Shown here: positions 29,015 to 38,059 of the stretch, one piece after another
How positions within the stretch are numbered: the first letter of the stretch is position 1
Layout: the number at the start of each line of letters is the position of its first letter
Assembly (NCBI RefSeq): GCF_003044565.1
Contig: NZ_POXG01000008.1
Span: 1-64,000, forward strand
Origin: Neisseria sicca
GTDB lineage: Bacteria; Pseudomonadota; Gammaproteobacteria; Burkholderiales; Neisseriaceae
DNA length: 64,000 bases
Reading direction: 5' to 3'
The notes under the pieces: generated by a model
Database searches by the model: none
The model's input: the letters and a program-made list of their open reading frames with translations, nothing else
Told to the model about the DNA's origin: nothing
Program-made: the position numbers and the translations under genes

Positions 29015-29644
29015 ATGGAAGCATACTCTCTCCTTGCTCTCAAACTCCTTATGGGCATTTTAGGTTTGGTTCTGCAAATCAACCTCTTAGGTAAAGGCAA
29101 CCTCGCGCCGACCTCCGCCATGGACCAAGTGCAAAACTATGTACTCGGCGGCATCATCGGTGGCGTGATTTACAGCGACAGCGTCGGCCTATTGCAATTT
29201 TTCCTCGTGCTGATTTTGTGGACGTTGTTGGTCTTAAGCCTGAAATTCATCAAAAACCACAACCGCTGGGTCAAATCCGTGATTGACGGTAAATCCGTTT
29301 GGATCATCGTCAACGGCGAAGTCCAAGCAGAAGAATGTATGAAAAACGGCATCAGCGCGCACGACCTCATGTTCAAACTCCGCGCCGCCGGCATCTACGA
29401 AATTGCCGCCGTCAAGCGCGCCGTCATGGAGCAAAACGGGCAGCTTACCGTTATCCAATACGGCGACGAAAGCTTGCGTTACCCCCTGATTACCGACGGG
29501 CAAATCGACCATGACATCTTAGAAATCATCAAACGCGACGACGAGTGGCTGAAGCAGGAACTTGACCGCCTCCATCTTGATGCCTCGAAAGTCTATATCG
29601 GCGAATACATCGACGGGAAATTGGTGGCACACCCTTATCCTTGA
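29015..29644 (+). CDS. DUF421 (YetF-like) membrane protein
   Basis: 209 aa. Membrane segments in the first 80 residues (LLMGILGLVLQINLLGKGN, VLGGIIGGVIYS, FFLVLILWTLLVLSL) precede the cytosolic DUF421 domain (WIIVNGEVQAEECMKNGISAHDL, then YEIAAVKRAVMEQNGQL). In Bacillus, YetF-type proteins are linked to the spore or vegetative membrane without a settled function. Forms an operon with the DUF3290 gene. Confidence 0.82.
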   Translation: MEAYSLLALKLLMGILGLVLQINLLGKGNLAPTSAMDQVQNYVLGGIIGGVIYSDSVGLLQFFLVLILWTLLVLSLKFIKNHNRWVKSVIDGKSVWIIVNGEVQAEECMKNGISAHDLMFKLRAAGIYEIAAVKRAVMEQNGQLTVIQYGDESLRYPLITDGQIDHDILEIIKRDDEWLKQELDRLHLDASKVYIGEYIDGKLVAHPYP

Positions 29645-29727
29645 TTGTGAAAATGAAAGCCGTGTTTGGGTAAGGTTGTTTGCAATAAACCAATCTTCAA
29701 TCCAATGCTCGAATAGAGCCAAAAGAA

Positions 29728-29764
29728 AAAAGGTCGTCTGAAAACTGAATTTCAGACGACCTTT
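29728..29764. terminator. Bidirectional uptake-sequence terminator
   Basis: AGGTCGTCTGAAAACTG with AATTTCAGACGACCTTT lies between the converging DUF421 and slam genes; an A-rich run (GAAAAA) on the left supplies a U-tract for slam. Confidence 0.7.
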
Positions 29765-29782
29765 GCGTTTCTGCGTCCTGCG

Positions 29783-31222
29783 TTAGAACGATTTCACCAG
29801 CGACAGACCGACTTCGTTTTGCTTGTAGCTGTACAGCCAGTCGGTGTTGCCGTGGACGCGGCGGTGTTTGTAGCTGAGGACGGGCTTCATGCCGGCGAAT
29901 TTCCAGCGGTCTGCACCTATGCTGAGGCGGTAGGTTTGTTCTTTGTCGCGGCGGCGTTGTTCGAGTACGGCGTTTTCTTCGCGGTGGCTGCGGATGCCGA
30001 AGGTGGCGGAGGCGGAGGCATCGAAGCCGGCTTCAAACATTTTTGCCGCGCCCAGCCGTGCGGAGATGAGGCGGTAGCTGTCCACCGGTTCTTTGGCTTT
30101 GCGCTGCTGCCAGTCTATGCCGCCGTAGAGCATGAGGTCGTTGCGCGGGAAATAGGACAGGGTGTTGTAAACGGAGATGAGGTTGCCGTCAAGCAGGCGG
30201 GTTTTGTCGGAATAGGAGAGGTGTTTCCACTCGGCTTCGGTGTTCCACGTCCAGTTGCCTTTGTCGAGGTTCCACTCGCTGCGCACGCCGTAGGCGCGGT
30301 TGAGGGTTTTGCCGCCGCTGCCGTTCCATTCGACGAGCGGGGCGAGGGCGAAGGTGTGGCGGTGGTTTTCAAACTGGTAGCCTGCGCTGAGGTTGAGCGT
30401 GTGTTCGTTGAAGTCTTTATGGTCGCGGTAGAAGCGGCCGTAGCCGAGCGCGCGGGCGGCGATGCCGTGATGCCCTTTAATCTGCCAGCGGCGGACGGCG
30501 GCGGCTTCGTATTTGATGCCGTTGGCGGAAATGGGCTGGTCGCCTGAAAATTCTTCCCAGCATTCGCCGTCGATTTCGGTTTTACACCATACTTCGCCGC
30601 TGGCTTCGTTGATGTTGCTGTTGTGGACGGCGCCGACGGAAAGGCTGCCCTGCCAGCTTTGGCGTTGGTTTAGAGAGTCGCGGAAATGGCCGATGTTTTC
30701 TTTGACGGCTTCGGGCAGGTCTTCGTTTTGCAGGCGCATAAATTCGGAAGTGGCTTCGCGGTTCAGACGACCTTCAAAGAGCAGGCGGGCGTAATCGAGC
30801 CGTCCGCGCGTGAAGTCGGGGTGGCGTTGCAGCAGGGTTTCGTAGTCTTGTTTGGCATCTTTCCACCTGCCTTCGCCGCGGGCGAGCGAGGCGCGGGCAA
30901 AGAGGGCGATGTCGGGGTCGTATTCGGTTTGCTGGGTATAACGCTCGAGCAGCGGGCGTACGGTTTGCCAGTCGCTGCGGTTGACGGCGTTGAACAGGGC
31001 TTCTCCTTGGTCGGCTTCGGGATCGGTTTCGGCTGTCTGCCCGATGTGTTCGGCGGGAATGTCGAGGCGGTATTCGCGCACTTTTTGTTCCTGCTCCTGC
31101 ATGGTTTGGCGGGTGTCCTGCCACAGGCGTTGCGCGGTACGGTCGTCTGAAAAGTCAGGACGGGGCGCGGCAAGGACGGGGGCGGCGAGAAACAGGATAA
31201 GGCAGGCAGACGGTTTGTACAT
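29783..31222 (-). CDS. Slam-type outer-membrane translocator (DUF560)
   Basis: 479 aa with signal peptide MYKPSACLILFLAAPVLA, an N-terminal periplasmic domain with TPR-like helices (about residues 60-190; YTQQTEYDPDIALFARASLARGEG) and a C-terminal barrel of about 14 strands ending GLSLVKSF with terminal Phe. This is the surface lipoprotein assembly modifier architecture. Slams move TbpB-like substrates across the outer membrane with Bam help. Its probable substrate gene lies 107 bp upstream on the same strand, separated by an intrinsic hairpin. Confidence 0.88.
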   Translation of the reverse strand: MYKPSACLILFLAAPVLAAPRPDFSDDRTAQRLWQDTRQTMQEQEQKVREYRLDIPAEHIGQTAETDPEADQGEALFNAVNRSDWQTVRPLLERYTQQTEYDPDIALFARASLARGEGRWKDAKQDYETLLQRHPDFTRGRLDYARLLFEGRLNREATSEFMRLQNEDLPEAVKENIGHFRDSLNQRQSWQGSLSVGAVHNSNINEASGEVWCKTEIDGECWEEFSGDQPISANGIKYEAAAVRRWQIKGHHGIAARALGYGRFYRDHKDFNEHTLNLSAGYQFENHRHTFALAPLVEWNGSGGKTLNRAYGVRSEWNLDKGNWTWNTEAEWKHLSYSDKTRLLDGNLISVYNTLSYFPRNDLMLYGGIDWQQRKAKEPVDSYRLISARLGAAKMFEAGFDASASATFGIRSHREENAVLEQRRRDKEQTYRLSIGADRWKFAGMKPVLSYKHRRVHGNTDWLYSYKQNEVGLSLVKSF

Positions 31223-31283
31223 GGTGTCGGCTTTCCGGTCGGCGGTTTCAGACGACCTTGAGAAGGTTGGCGGGCTGGTGTTT

Positions 31284-31309
31284 AAAAAAGCCTGCGTGAA
31301 GCAGGCTTT
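31284..31309 (-). terminator. Intergenic attenuator between substrate and slam genes
   Basis: On the minus strand AAAGCCTGC-TTCAC-GCAGGCTTT is followed by a U-run, 21 bp after the substrate stop. It should stop most transcripts and leave a fraction reading into slam, giving more substrate than translocator. Confidence 0.75.
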
Positions 31310-31329
31310 ATGTTACTTAACTACGGATT

Positions 31330-32070
31330 TTAGCGTTTCACACCGCCGTATGCCGTATCCAAGTTGCGGTCGGTTTTAAATTTGGCAACACCGGCCAGCG
31401 CGCTTGCGTTGTGACCGAAGAAGTGGCCTTCGGTTTTACCGAAGTGGCCGTTGGCGCGGGCGTAGCCTTCAAACGATGCGCTGGACGGTTTGATGCGGGA
31501 ATGGATGTCCATCTGTACAGCGTTGTTTTTCATAGAACCTGCCAAGACGCGTTGACCGAAGTCTGCGCGCAAAGTACCGACCATCGGGTTGTTGCCGGTG
31601 TAGTTGTTGATACCTTTAACTGCGTAGTTGGCTACGCCTGATACCGGCATAGAGGTAGCGCGTTTGTCGCCAGAGTAGAAAACGCCGCGGTTGGTGCCTT
31701 TAGCGTATTCTTTGCCGACCCACTCGCCGTAGTACACTTCAGAGCCGCCGCTCTTGATGGTGTTGAACGCATAGCGACCGAGGTTTTGACGGGTGTATGC
31801 GTCGTTAACCTGTACGGTTTTCACGCCGTTGCGGTCTACATTGCCGGGCATGCGGTTGACGTTGGTGTAGTACACGCCTGAACGGTAGGCAGCGTGTTTC
31901 ATCACTTTTTCGCCTTCGGCTTCAGATGCGGGTTTGCCCCATTTTTTGCCGTATTTGTGGTTTTTGTAACCATAATCAAACGGGTTGTGGTAATCGTTGG
32001 CGGCAAATACGCCTGCGCTGAACAAAACAGCCAAAACAGCAGCGGTGGTTTTTTGCAGATTCAGTTTCAT
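31330..32070 (-). CDS. Non-lipidated Slam-dependent secreted protein, hemophilin-like
   Basis: 246 aa. The signal peptide (MKLNLQKTTAAVLAVLFSAG, then VFA) lacks a lipobox Cys, and the mature protein has no Cys at all. The N-terminal handle region is rich in His, Tyr and Trp (NDYHNPFDYGYKNHKYGKKW). The C-terminal half has the TbpB-type barrel signature: FGQRVLAGSMKNN, then EGHFFGHNASALAGVAKF. Such non-lipidated Slam clients include the hemophilins, which capture heme, but heme binding here is inference. Cotranscribed with the slam gene. Confidence 0.75.
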   Translation of the reverse strand: MKLNLQKTTAAVLAVLFSAGVFAANDYHNPFDYGYKNHKYGKKWGKPASEAEGEKVMKHAAYRSGVYYTNVNRMPGNVDRNGVKTVQVNDAYTRQNLGRYAFNTIKSGGSEVYYGEWVGKEYAKGTNRGVFYSGDKRATSMPVSGVANYAVKGINNYTGNNPMVGTLRADFGQRVLAGSMKNNAVQMDIHSRIKPSSASFEGYARANGHFGKTEGHFFGHNASALAGVAKFKTDRNLDTAYGGVKR

Positions 32071-32445
32071 GATACGCTCCTTAGGGGAAAACGATGGTTG
32101 GGAAAATAATGTTCCGTCGGTGTCAGTGTGAGCAGACTATCGTTCGTTATGTGAGGAGACTTGTTTTTCTTTTTTCTTGAACATCATTCTAGAGGGGGAA
32201 TGTTAGAGGAGAATTAGCGGATGTCTTAGGGAGTGTCTTAATGAGATAAGAATATTTATTTTTGGTTAAGATGTATTTGGAATTGGTGCGGCGTCTGGTG
32301 TTGTCCCGTTGAATTTCCCGTGATTCGGTTGTTTTGCCGTTAAGGGTATTTAATTTGCGAGCGCGGTGGTGTATGAGAGAAAAGGTTGATATAAAAAAAA
32401 AAAGGTCGTCTGAAACTTTTCAGACGACCTTTTTCGGCAACATTA
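32071..32445 (-). other. Upstream region of the Slam substrate gene
   Basis: 375 bp containing the regulatory region of the 31330-32070 gene and the surA terminator. A purine-rich site (AAGGAGCG read on the minus strand, near 32076) precedes the ATG. An AT-rich stretch around 32237-32262 only loosely resembles a Fur box, so I do not call one. Confidence 0.5.
32400..32434. terminator. Uptake-sequence terminator of surA
   Basis: AAAGGTCGTCTGAAAC and TTTCAGACGACCTTTTT with a 3-bp loop and a long flanking A-run on the left, 11 bp beyond the surA stop. Confidence 0.75.
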
Positions 32446-33441
32446 TTAGCGGATGTTGACATACGCGCCTGAGTGCAGGTCGCGCAGCAGGTTGGTTGTC
32501 GCTTGTTGGGCTTTTTGCTCGGACATGTATTGGCGTACGGCGTTGCGTTGACGCTCTTCGGGCGTACCGGCATCACGGACGTCGTTCAGCTTGATGATGT
32601 GCCAGCCGAATTGTGTGCGGACAGGTTGGCTGACTTGACCGGGTTTGAGCTTGTGGACAGCTTCTTCAAACGGCGCAACCATCATGCCGTCGGCGAACCA
32701 ACCCAAATCACCGCCGCTGCTCGCGCTGCCGTCTTGCGAATATTGGCGCGCCAAACCGGCAAAGTCAGCGCCGCTGCGGGCTTGTGCGTAGATTTTGCGG
32801 ATGGTGCTTTCCGCGCCTGCCGCAGCGTTTTCGTTGTCGGCTTTAATCAGGATATGTTGCGCATTGTATTGGCGCATCGGCTCGCCTTCGGGCAGGGCAA
32901 CGCCTTGTTGGCGCGCGCGTTCGATGAAGCTGTTGACTTCGGCATCGCTGACACGGCTGTTTTGCATGACCGCCTGCTGGCGCACTTTTTCCATAATGAT
33001 GGTGTCGGCGATTTCGCGGCGGGTGTGTGCGGACGGATTTTTCAAGGACGGCGTTTGGGCGATGACGGCATCGATTTCGGCATCGGTCGCTTGAATGTTG
33101 CGGCGTTTGCCCGCTTGAACAATCAGGGATTGGTTGACCAATTGCGCCAAGACTTGCTGGCGGAGTTCGTCTTCGCTGATTTGCGTGCCTTTAGGAAGGT
33201 GTTGGCGCGCTTCGGCAATGGCATGTGCAAGTTGGCGTTGTGTAATGACTTCGTTGTCGGCAATGGCGGCAATGCCGTCGGACAGGCGTACTGCGCCCGA
33301 ATCGGCGGGCATGGCTGCCGCTGCCTGTTTTGCTGCTTTCTGCGTTTTGACCGGCTTGCCTTTGGATGGGGCTTTGGGCGCGGCGTGTGCGTTCAATGCC
33401 AGACCGAGTGCGGCGGCAAGAATCAGGGGTTTGACGTTCAT
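32446..33441 (-). CDS. surA: Periplasmic peptidyl-prolyl isomerase SurA
   Basis: 331 aa with signal peptide (LILAAALGLALNAHA), a Lys-rich linker, the SurA N-domain (SDGIAAIADNEVITQRQLAH) and one parvulin domain at about residues 190-295 (AQHILIKAD, GGDLGWFADGMMVAPFEEAV, VRTQFGWHIIKL). E. coli SurA has two parvulin domains; neisserial forms have one. Chaperones outer-membrane proteins. The ATG overlaps the lptD TGA (ATGA), so the two are translationally coupled and LptD may be a direct client. Confidence 0.9.
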   Translation of the reverse strand: MNVKPLILAAALGLALNAHAAPKAPSKGKPVKTQKAAKQAAAAMPADSGAVRLSDGIAAIADNEVITQRQLAHAIAEARQHLPKGTQISEDELRQQVLAQLVNQSLIVQAGKRRNIQATDAEIDAVIAQTPSLKNPSAHTRREIADTIIMEKVRQQAVMQNSRVSDAEVNSFIERARQQGVALPEGEPMRQYNAQHILIKADNENAAAGAESTIRKIYAQARSGADFAGLARQYSQDGSASSGGDLGWFADGMMVAPFEEAVHKLKPGQVSQPVRTQFGWHIIKLNDVRDAGTPEERQRNAVRQYMSEQKAQQATTNLLRDLHSGAYVNIR

Positions 33442-35846
33442 GGGGTAACTACCTCGTTGGTTTTGCTGTAGCCGGGAATGGCCAAGCGCAGTTTTTCAAA
33501 TGGATTGTTGCCGAGATTGCTCAGGTCTTTAAGTTGGAGATTGAAGAATACGGCGTTTTTGCGGCTGTTTTCGCCGGTCACGTAGCGTTGTCCGACGAGG
33601 CTTGCGCTCCAGCAGCCGCAATCGCTTTTGTATTCTGCGCCAACCAAGATTTCGAGCGGTTTCTTGGCTTGGATTTCGTAGTTGTAACGTGCAACGGCGT
33701 AAAGGTTTTTACGGATGGGCCATTGCGCCGCCAAATCGACTTGGCGGATTTTGTCGTAGAAATAGTTGCCGTCGGATTGCAGGTAAATGCGTTCGTTGCG
33801 TCCGTATTTGTAACGCGCGCTCAATACTTTGCCCGGCTCGGGATTGTAGCGGATGGTCGCGGCGTAGCTTTCGGCACGGCTTTCGTTTTGGTTGTAGTGG
33901 ACATCGAATCCAGCGTGGATGTTGTTGCTCAGTTTGCCGTGCGCAAAGCCGACCCAGTCGGATTGGCTGCGTTCATAACGGCCGACGCTGCCATCCAACA
34001 ACACCTTGTCGTTTTTGAAATAAAACTTCTGTCCGATACCGGCGCGGAACAGCTCGGCACCGTTGTTCGGGTCGAGGAAGCGGGTTTGCACGGCGGCGGT
34101 CAGGCTGTTGGCGGAATTGATGCGGTCGTTGCCGACGTATAAGTTTTCACGGAAAAGCTGGTTATAAGAGAAGCTGTTTTCCGAGGTGTCGAAATTGGGT
34201 AAGTCGTTTTGGGACTTGGTCGGAATGTAGTTGTAGAACAGGCGCGGTTCGAGGGTTTGCAGATAGGCGTTGCCGAACACATTGGCGTTGCGCTCGAAGG
34301 TCATGCCGGTATCGACGTTGAATATCGGCAATACGCGGCTGACGCGGCGGCCGGATTGGTTGCCGAACGAGCCTAAGTCGTAATAAGTCGCGTGTACGCC
34401 GATTTTCGGACGGATATAGCCCCATTGGTTGTTGAAGTCCCAACGGACGCTGGGATACAGCACGGTACGGCTGCCGTCTTGTTTGCTGTCGTGGACGAAA
34501 CGGGTGAACTGACTGAATACGTTGATATTCGCCTTGCCTATGGTTTTCTGCCAACGTCCGGTCAGGCGCGGCATGATGGCGTAGGGTTCGTCTTTGTAAC
34601 CGTTTTGGTTGGCAAGGGTTTGGTATTTCTGTACGTTCAGCGCACCGTCAAAAGAGCCGCCCCAGATATTGTCGCCGTAGTTCAGCCACAGTTGGCGGTT
34701 GAGGTTGACGTTGCTGGCAATGTCCTCGCGTCCGTAGAAATCGCGGTAGTAATTGTCGTCTGAAACCTGATTGAAGTTGATGCCGCCGCTGAGTTTGTCG
34801 GTCAGTTGGTGGTTGTGGTCAAACTTGATTTGATAGCGGTTGTTTTCATGGCGTTTTTTATCGTGCGGCATCCAATCGCCGTCAATGATGCCGTTAAATT
34901 TCGGCTCGAGATAGCGGACCTGTCCGCCAAGCTGCACGCCGCGCGAGCTGATGATGCCGGGGCGGAAGGTGGCGTCCAAGTTGGGGGCGAGGTTGAAATA
35001 ATAGGGAAGGGCGAGTTCCAAACCGTCCGAACCGGTTGACAAGGTCGGCACCAACAGACCGCTCTTGCGATGGCCGTTGAGCGGGAAATCCGCCCAAGGC
35101 GTATAAAGTACGGGAACGCCGCCGAACACCAGCGATGCGTCTTTTGCCACGCCTATGCCCGTTTCTTGATCGGTTTCGATGCTTTTCGCTTTGATGAACC
35201 AACTCGCATCGCCGGGCGAGCAGGTATTGAATTTGGTATTGATGAGCTTGTACAGCCCTTTGCCTTTCATTTCCGCCTTTTCGCTGACGCTTTGGAGGTG
35301 GCGGCCGTCTTTTTCGGCATCGACGCGGACATATTCGCTCGAGCCGGTATTGTCTTTCAGGTTGTACACCAAAGTATCGCCGCTGACGGTCGAGCCGTCT
35401 TGATGCAGCTTAAAGCGGTCGCCCGCCCTGACGGTATCGCTGATTTGGTCGTAATCTGCCCAATCGGCGTTCAACACTTCCTGATTGCGCTCGATGATGA
35501 CATCGCCTTCGGCACGGACGGCGACTTTCGACTGTCCGGCAACCTTGTCCGCAATCACGCGGGTGTAATCCTGCGGTAGGGGTTCTTCACCGCTGCGTTT
35601 GATTTCAGGCTGCTTGTTTGCTTCGGAAGCCTGATGCTGGCAAAACAGGCAGGTATCGCCCAAGGACAATTTATCCTGATCGGTCGGACGATGGTTCTCC
35701 ACGCTTTGAACCGCAGGCGGGGTGGTCTTTACCGGCTCGTAATCGGCAGGTTGCGGCAAAGATGCATTTTGCGCATATGCCCCTCCCGCGCCGAAGCCGA
35801 CGCTTAACGCCAAAACCAATGGTTTGAGTGAAAATAAACGAGCCAA
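33438..35846 (-). CDS. lptD: LPS assembly protein LptD
   Basis: 802 aa outer-membrane barrel that inserts LOS into the outer leaflet. Signal peptide ending GGAYA, an N-terminal LptA-like jellyroll (about residues 100-230; VRAEGDVIIERNQEVLNADW) and a barrel to the C-terminus. Cysteine pairs for the essential disulfides are visible: CLFC near the N-terminus and CGC near residue 750. Divergent from amgK with a 69-bp shared promoter gap. Confidence 0.94.
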   Translation of the reverse strand: MARLFSLKPLVLALSVGFGAGGAYAQNASLPQPADYEPVKTTPPAVQSVENHRPTDQDKLSLGDTCLFCQHQASEANKQPEIKRSGEEPLPQDYTRVIADKVAGQSKVAVRAEGDVIIERNQEVLNADWADYDQISDTVRAGDRFKLHQDGSTVSGDTLVYNLKDNTGSSEYVRVDAEKDGRHLQSVSEKAEMKGKGLYKLINTKFNTCSPGDASWFIKAKSIETDQETGIGVAKDASLVFGGVPVLYTPWADFPLNGHRKSGLLVPTLSTGSDGLELALPYYFNLAPNLDATFRPGIISSRGVQLGGQVRYLEPKFNGIIDGDWMPHDKKRHENNRYQIKFDHNHQLTDKLSGGINFNQVSDDNYYRDFYGREDIASNVNLNRQLWLNYGDNIWGGSFDGALNVQKYQTLANQNGYKDEPYAIMPRLTGRWQKTIGKANINVFSQFTRFVHDSKQDGSRTVLYPSVRWDFNNQWGYIRPKIGVHATYYDLGSFGNQSGRRVSRVLPIFNVDTGMTFERNANVFGNAYLQTLEPRLFYNYIPTKSQNDLPNFDTSENSFSYNQLFRENLYVGNDRINSANSLTAAVQTRFLDPNNGAELFRAGIGQKFYFKNDKVLLDGSVGRYERSQSDWVGFAHGKLSNNIHAGFDVHYNQNESRAESYAATIRYNPEPGKVLSARYKYGRNERIYLQSDGNYFYDKIRQVDLAAQWPIRKNLYAVARYNYEIQAKKPLEILVGAEYKSDCGCWSASLVGQRYVTGENSRKNAVFFNLQLKDLSNLGNNPFEKLRLAIPGYSKTNEVVTP

Positions 35847-35915
35847 AATCGCCCCTTAAATCGGTTTGCCAGTTAGAATAGCGGTTATTTTAACCTGAAA
35901 ATCCGCGACACCGCT

Positions 35916-36920
35916 ATGCAACGACAAACCGAATTACAAAATTGGCTGCACGCCGTCTATCCCGAAAAAAACTTCGAATTGAGCTTCGCCGCCGCCGATG
36001 CCGACTTCCGACGCTACTTCCGCGCTACGTTTGCCGACGGCAAGACCGTCATCTGCATGGACGCGCCGCCCGATAAAATGAGCGTCGCTCCTTACCTAAA
36101 AGTGCAAAAACTTTTCAATATGCTTAACGTTCCCCAAGTATTGCATGTGGACGAAGCACAAGGATTTATGGTGCTCAACGACTTGGGAAGCACCACTTTC
36201 CTGACCGCCATGCAGCAAGAGCAAAGCGAGGATGCACACAAAGTCCTGTTGCTTGAAGCCATAGACGAACTGGTCGAGCTGCAAAAAGCCAGCCGCGCAG
36301 GCGAATTGCCCGAATACGACCGCGACATCATGCTGCGCGAAATCAACCTGTTCCCCGAATGGTTCGTCGCCAAAGAACTCGGACGCGAACTCAACTTCAA
36401 ACAACGCCAGCTTTGGCAGCAAACCGTAGACACCCTGTTGCCGCCGCTGCTTGCCCAGCCGCAGGTGTACGTCCACCGAGACTTCATCGTCCGCAACCTC
36501 ATGCTCACAACCGACCGCCCAGGCGTACTCGACTTCCAAGACGCACTCTACGGCCCGATTTCCTATGACTTGGTTTCCCTCCTGCGCGACGCCTTTATCG
36601 AATGGGAAGAAGAATTCGTCTTGGATTTGGTCATCCGTTACTGGGAAAAAGCCCGCGCCGCCGAATTGCCCGTACCCGCAGCGTTTGACGAGTTTTACCG
36701 CTGGTTTGAATGGATGGGCGTACAACGCCATCTGAAAGTCGCCGGCATCTTCGCCCGCCTGTACTACCGCGACGGCAAAGACAAATACCGCCCCGAAATC
36801 CCGCGCTTTTTGAACTACCTGCGCCGCACCTCCCGCCGCTACACCGAACTTGCACCGTTGTACGCGCTGTTGGTCGAACTGGTCGGCGACGATGAATTGG
36901 AAACCGGGTTTACGTTTTAA
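35916..36920 (+). CDS. amgK: N-acetylmuramate/N-acetylglucosamine 1-kinase AmgK
   Basis: 334 aa aminoglycoside-phosphotransferase-fold kinase. HRDFIVRNLML is the catalytic loop and VLDFQDALYGPISYDLVSL the metal-binding Asp loop. AmgK phosphorylates recycled MurNAc at the anomeric position for the MurU salvage route. Divergent from lptD, as in other Neisseria and Pseudomonas. murU does not follow here. Assignment rests on fold and context. Confidence 0.85.
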   Translation: MQRQTELQNWLHAVYPEKNFELSFAAADADFRRYFRATFADGKTVICMDAPPDKMSVAPYLKVQKLFNMLNVPQVLHVDEAQGFMVLNDLGSTTFLTAMQQEQSEDAHKVLLLEAIDELVELQKASRAGELPEYDRDIMLREINLFPEWFVAKELGRELNFKQRQLWQQTVDTLLPPLLAQPQVYVHRDFIVRNLMLTTDRPGVLDFQDALYGPISYDLVSLLRDAFIEWEEEFVLDLVIRYWEKARAAELPVPAAFDEFYRWFEWMGVQRHLKVAGIFARLYYRDGKDKYRPEIPRFLNYLRRTSRRYTELAPLYALLVELVGDDELETGFTF

Positions 36921-36954
36921 AAGACAGATGGCTTTGTGCCACTCTTGATAACGA

Positions 36955-37001
36955 AAGAGGTCGTCTGAAAATCCTGAAATGGGTTTTCAGACGACCTCTT
37001 T
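36955..37001. terminator. Uptake-sequence terminator after amgK
   Basis: AAAGAGGTCGTCTGAAAATC and GGTTTTCAGACGACCTCTTT; complementarity extends beyond the uptake sequence by three bases. Confidence 0.75.
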
Positions 37002-37090
37002 AAGTCTTTTCTTTGTCTGTTGAGGATGTTGTGGATAGGATTTCGGATACATGGCATAAGAGTTCGCGTAGCTAATTCCTTATTCACTAT

Positions 37091-37138
37091 AAAAAGGTCG
37101 TCTGAAAACCTGATTTTCAAGTTTTCAGACGACCTTTT
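37091..37138. terminator. Uptake-sequence terminator of the 37186 gene
   Basis: AAAAAGGTCGTCTGAAAACC and GTTTTCAGACGACCTTTT around TGATTTTCAA; lies beyond the minus-strand stop at 37186. Confidence 0.7.
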
Positions 37139-37185
37139 CAGTATATGCCTTGTACGGTTTACTCAATCCAAAACCCAGTTCAGGT

Positions 37186-37986
37186 TCAGGTTGTCCGAAA
37201 TAAATATTCCAAGGCTTTTTGCAAAGCAAAAATATCTGTCAGTTGATATAAACCTATCGATGCTTCCAGATGCTTGCTCGAGGGCGGTTGGACAACGGCC
37301 GCTGCAATCAGTTTGACTTGATTTGCAGGGTCGGGCAGGTATTTCATTTGCGCCACGGCATAGCGGGAAATCCGAACTCTGCCGTCTTGATAATGTGCGC
37401 CGCGGGCAGGCAGTTTCTGTACTTCTTCCAAGCTTGGCACATGGTCGAACACGCCGTCGTAAAACTCTATGACGGGGCATTCGTTGATGCCGGTGTCGCA
37501 GTGGACATAGGCAGCGTAAAACCGTTTCTGATACTGAATAGAGACGACGTCTTGCGGGCGGAAAAAAGTAATATTGTCAGGCATGGCTGGACGGCGTTTA
37601 AGCGGCTGCGGAGGCGTTTGCAAAAATGCTTTGATTTGCGGCGACCGGCGTTCGAAATCGTCGGAAAGCTCGACTGCGGCATTTAAAGCATCTATTGCGG
37701 CCAAGGCTTGAGGAAGGATGGCATCGATATTCAAGCCGTATTTATGGGCGATAATGGCCATGGCGAGGATGGTTTTCTGTTTGTATGCCGCACTGACTTC
37801 TTTTTTATCTTCTTCCTGTAACACGCAATCCCACCGACTGAGGATTTTTTGCCATATCTGGTTTTGCAGATCAAGCGAAAACTCTTTCGCTGTGATGCCC
37901 CAAGTCATGGCGCGGGCAAAACTTTCGTCCAAGGCCTGTACGAGGAAACGGGCGGCCAGTTTGTCCAAGATTTGCTGGTGTTTCAT
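37186..37986 (-). CDS. Cytosolic protein of unknown function
   Basis: 266 aa without signal or membrane helices. A helical N-terminal half (MKHQQILDKLAARFLVQALD; KKEVSAAYKQKTILAMAIIA) is followed by a proline-rich hinge near residue 130 and a mixed C-terminal half. Codon use resembles core genes. Stands alone between uptake-sequence terminators and the pyrBI operon. Family not recognised. Confidence 0.65.
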   Translation of the reverse strand: MKHQQILDKLAARFLVQALDESFARAMTWGITAKEFSLDLQNQIWQKILSRWDCVLQEEDKKEVSAAYKQKTILAMAIIAHKYGLNIDAILPQALAAIDALNAAVELSDDFERRSPQIKAFLQTPPQPLKRRPAMPDNITFFRPQDVVSIQYQKRFYAAYVHCDTGINECPVIEFYDGVFDHVPSLEEVQKLPARGAHYQDGRVRISRYAVAQMKYLPDPANQVKLIAAAVVQPPSSKHLEASIGLYQLTDIFALQKALEYLFRTT

Positions 37987-38059
37987 GATTGTTTCCTTAT
38001 CAGAACGGTATCGGCAGGGGCGATGGGGCGGTAGCCGAATCTGTTCTGATTATCCCGAA

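Noticed and set aside
32237..32262. Possible Fur box upstream of the Slam substrate gene
   Set aside because: The AT-rich stretch matches too few positions of the GATAATGATAATCATTATC consensus to support a call.
37060..37095. TTATTCACTATAAA as a Correia terminus
   Set aside because: Only half of the terminal repeat matches (TATTCACTATA) and no partner terminus lies within 200 bp.
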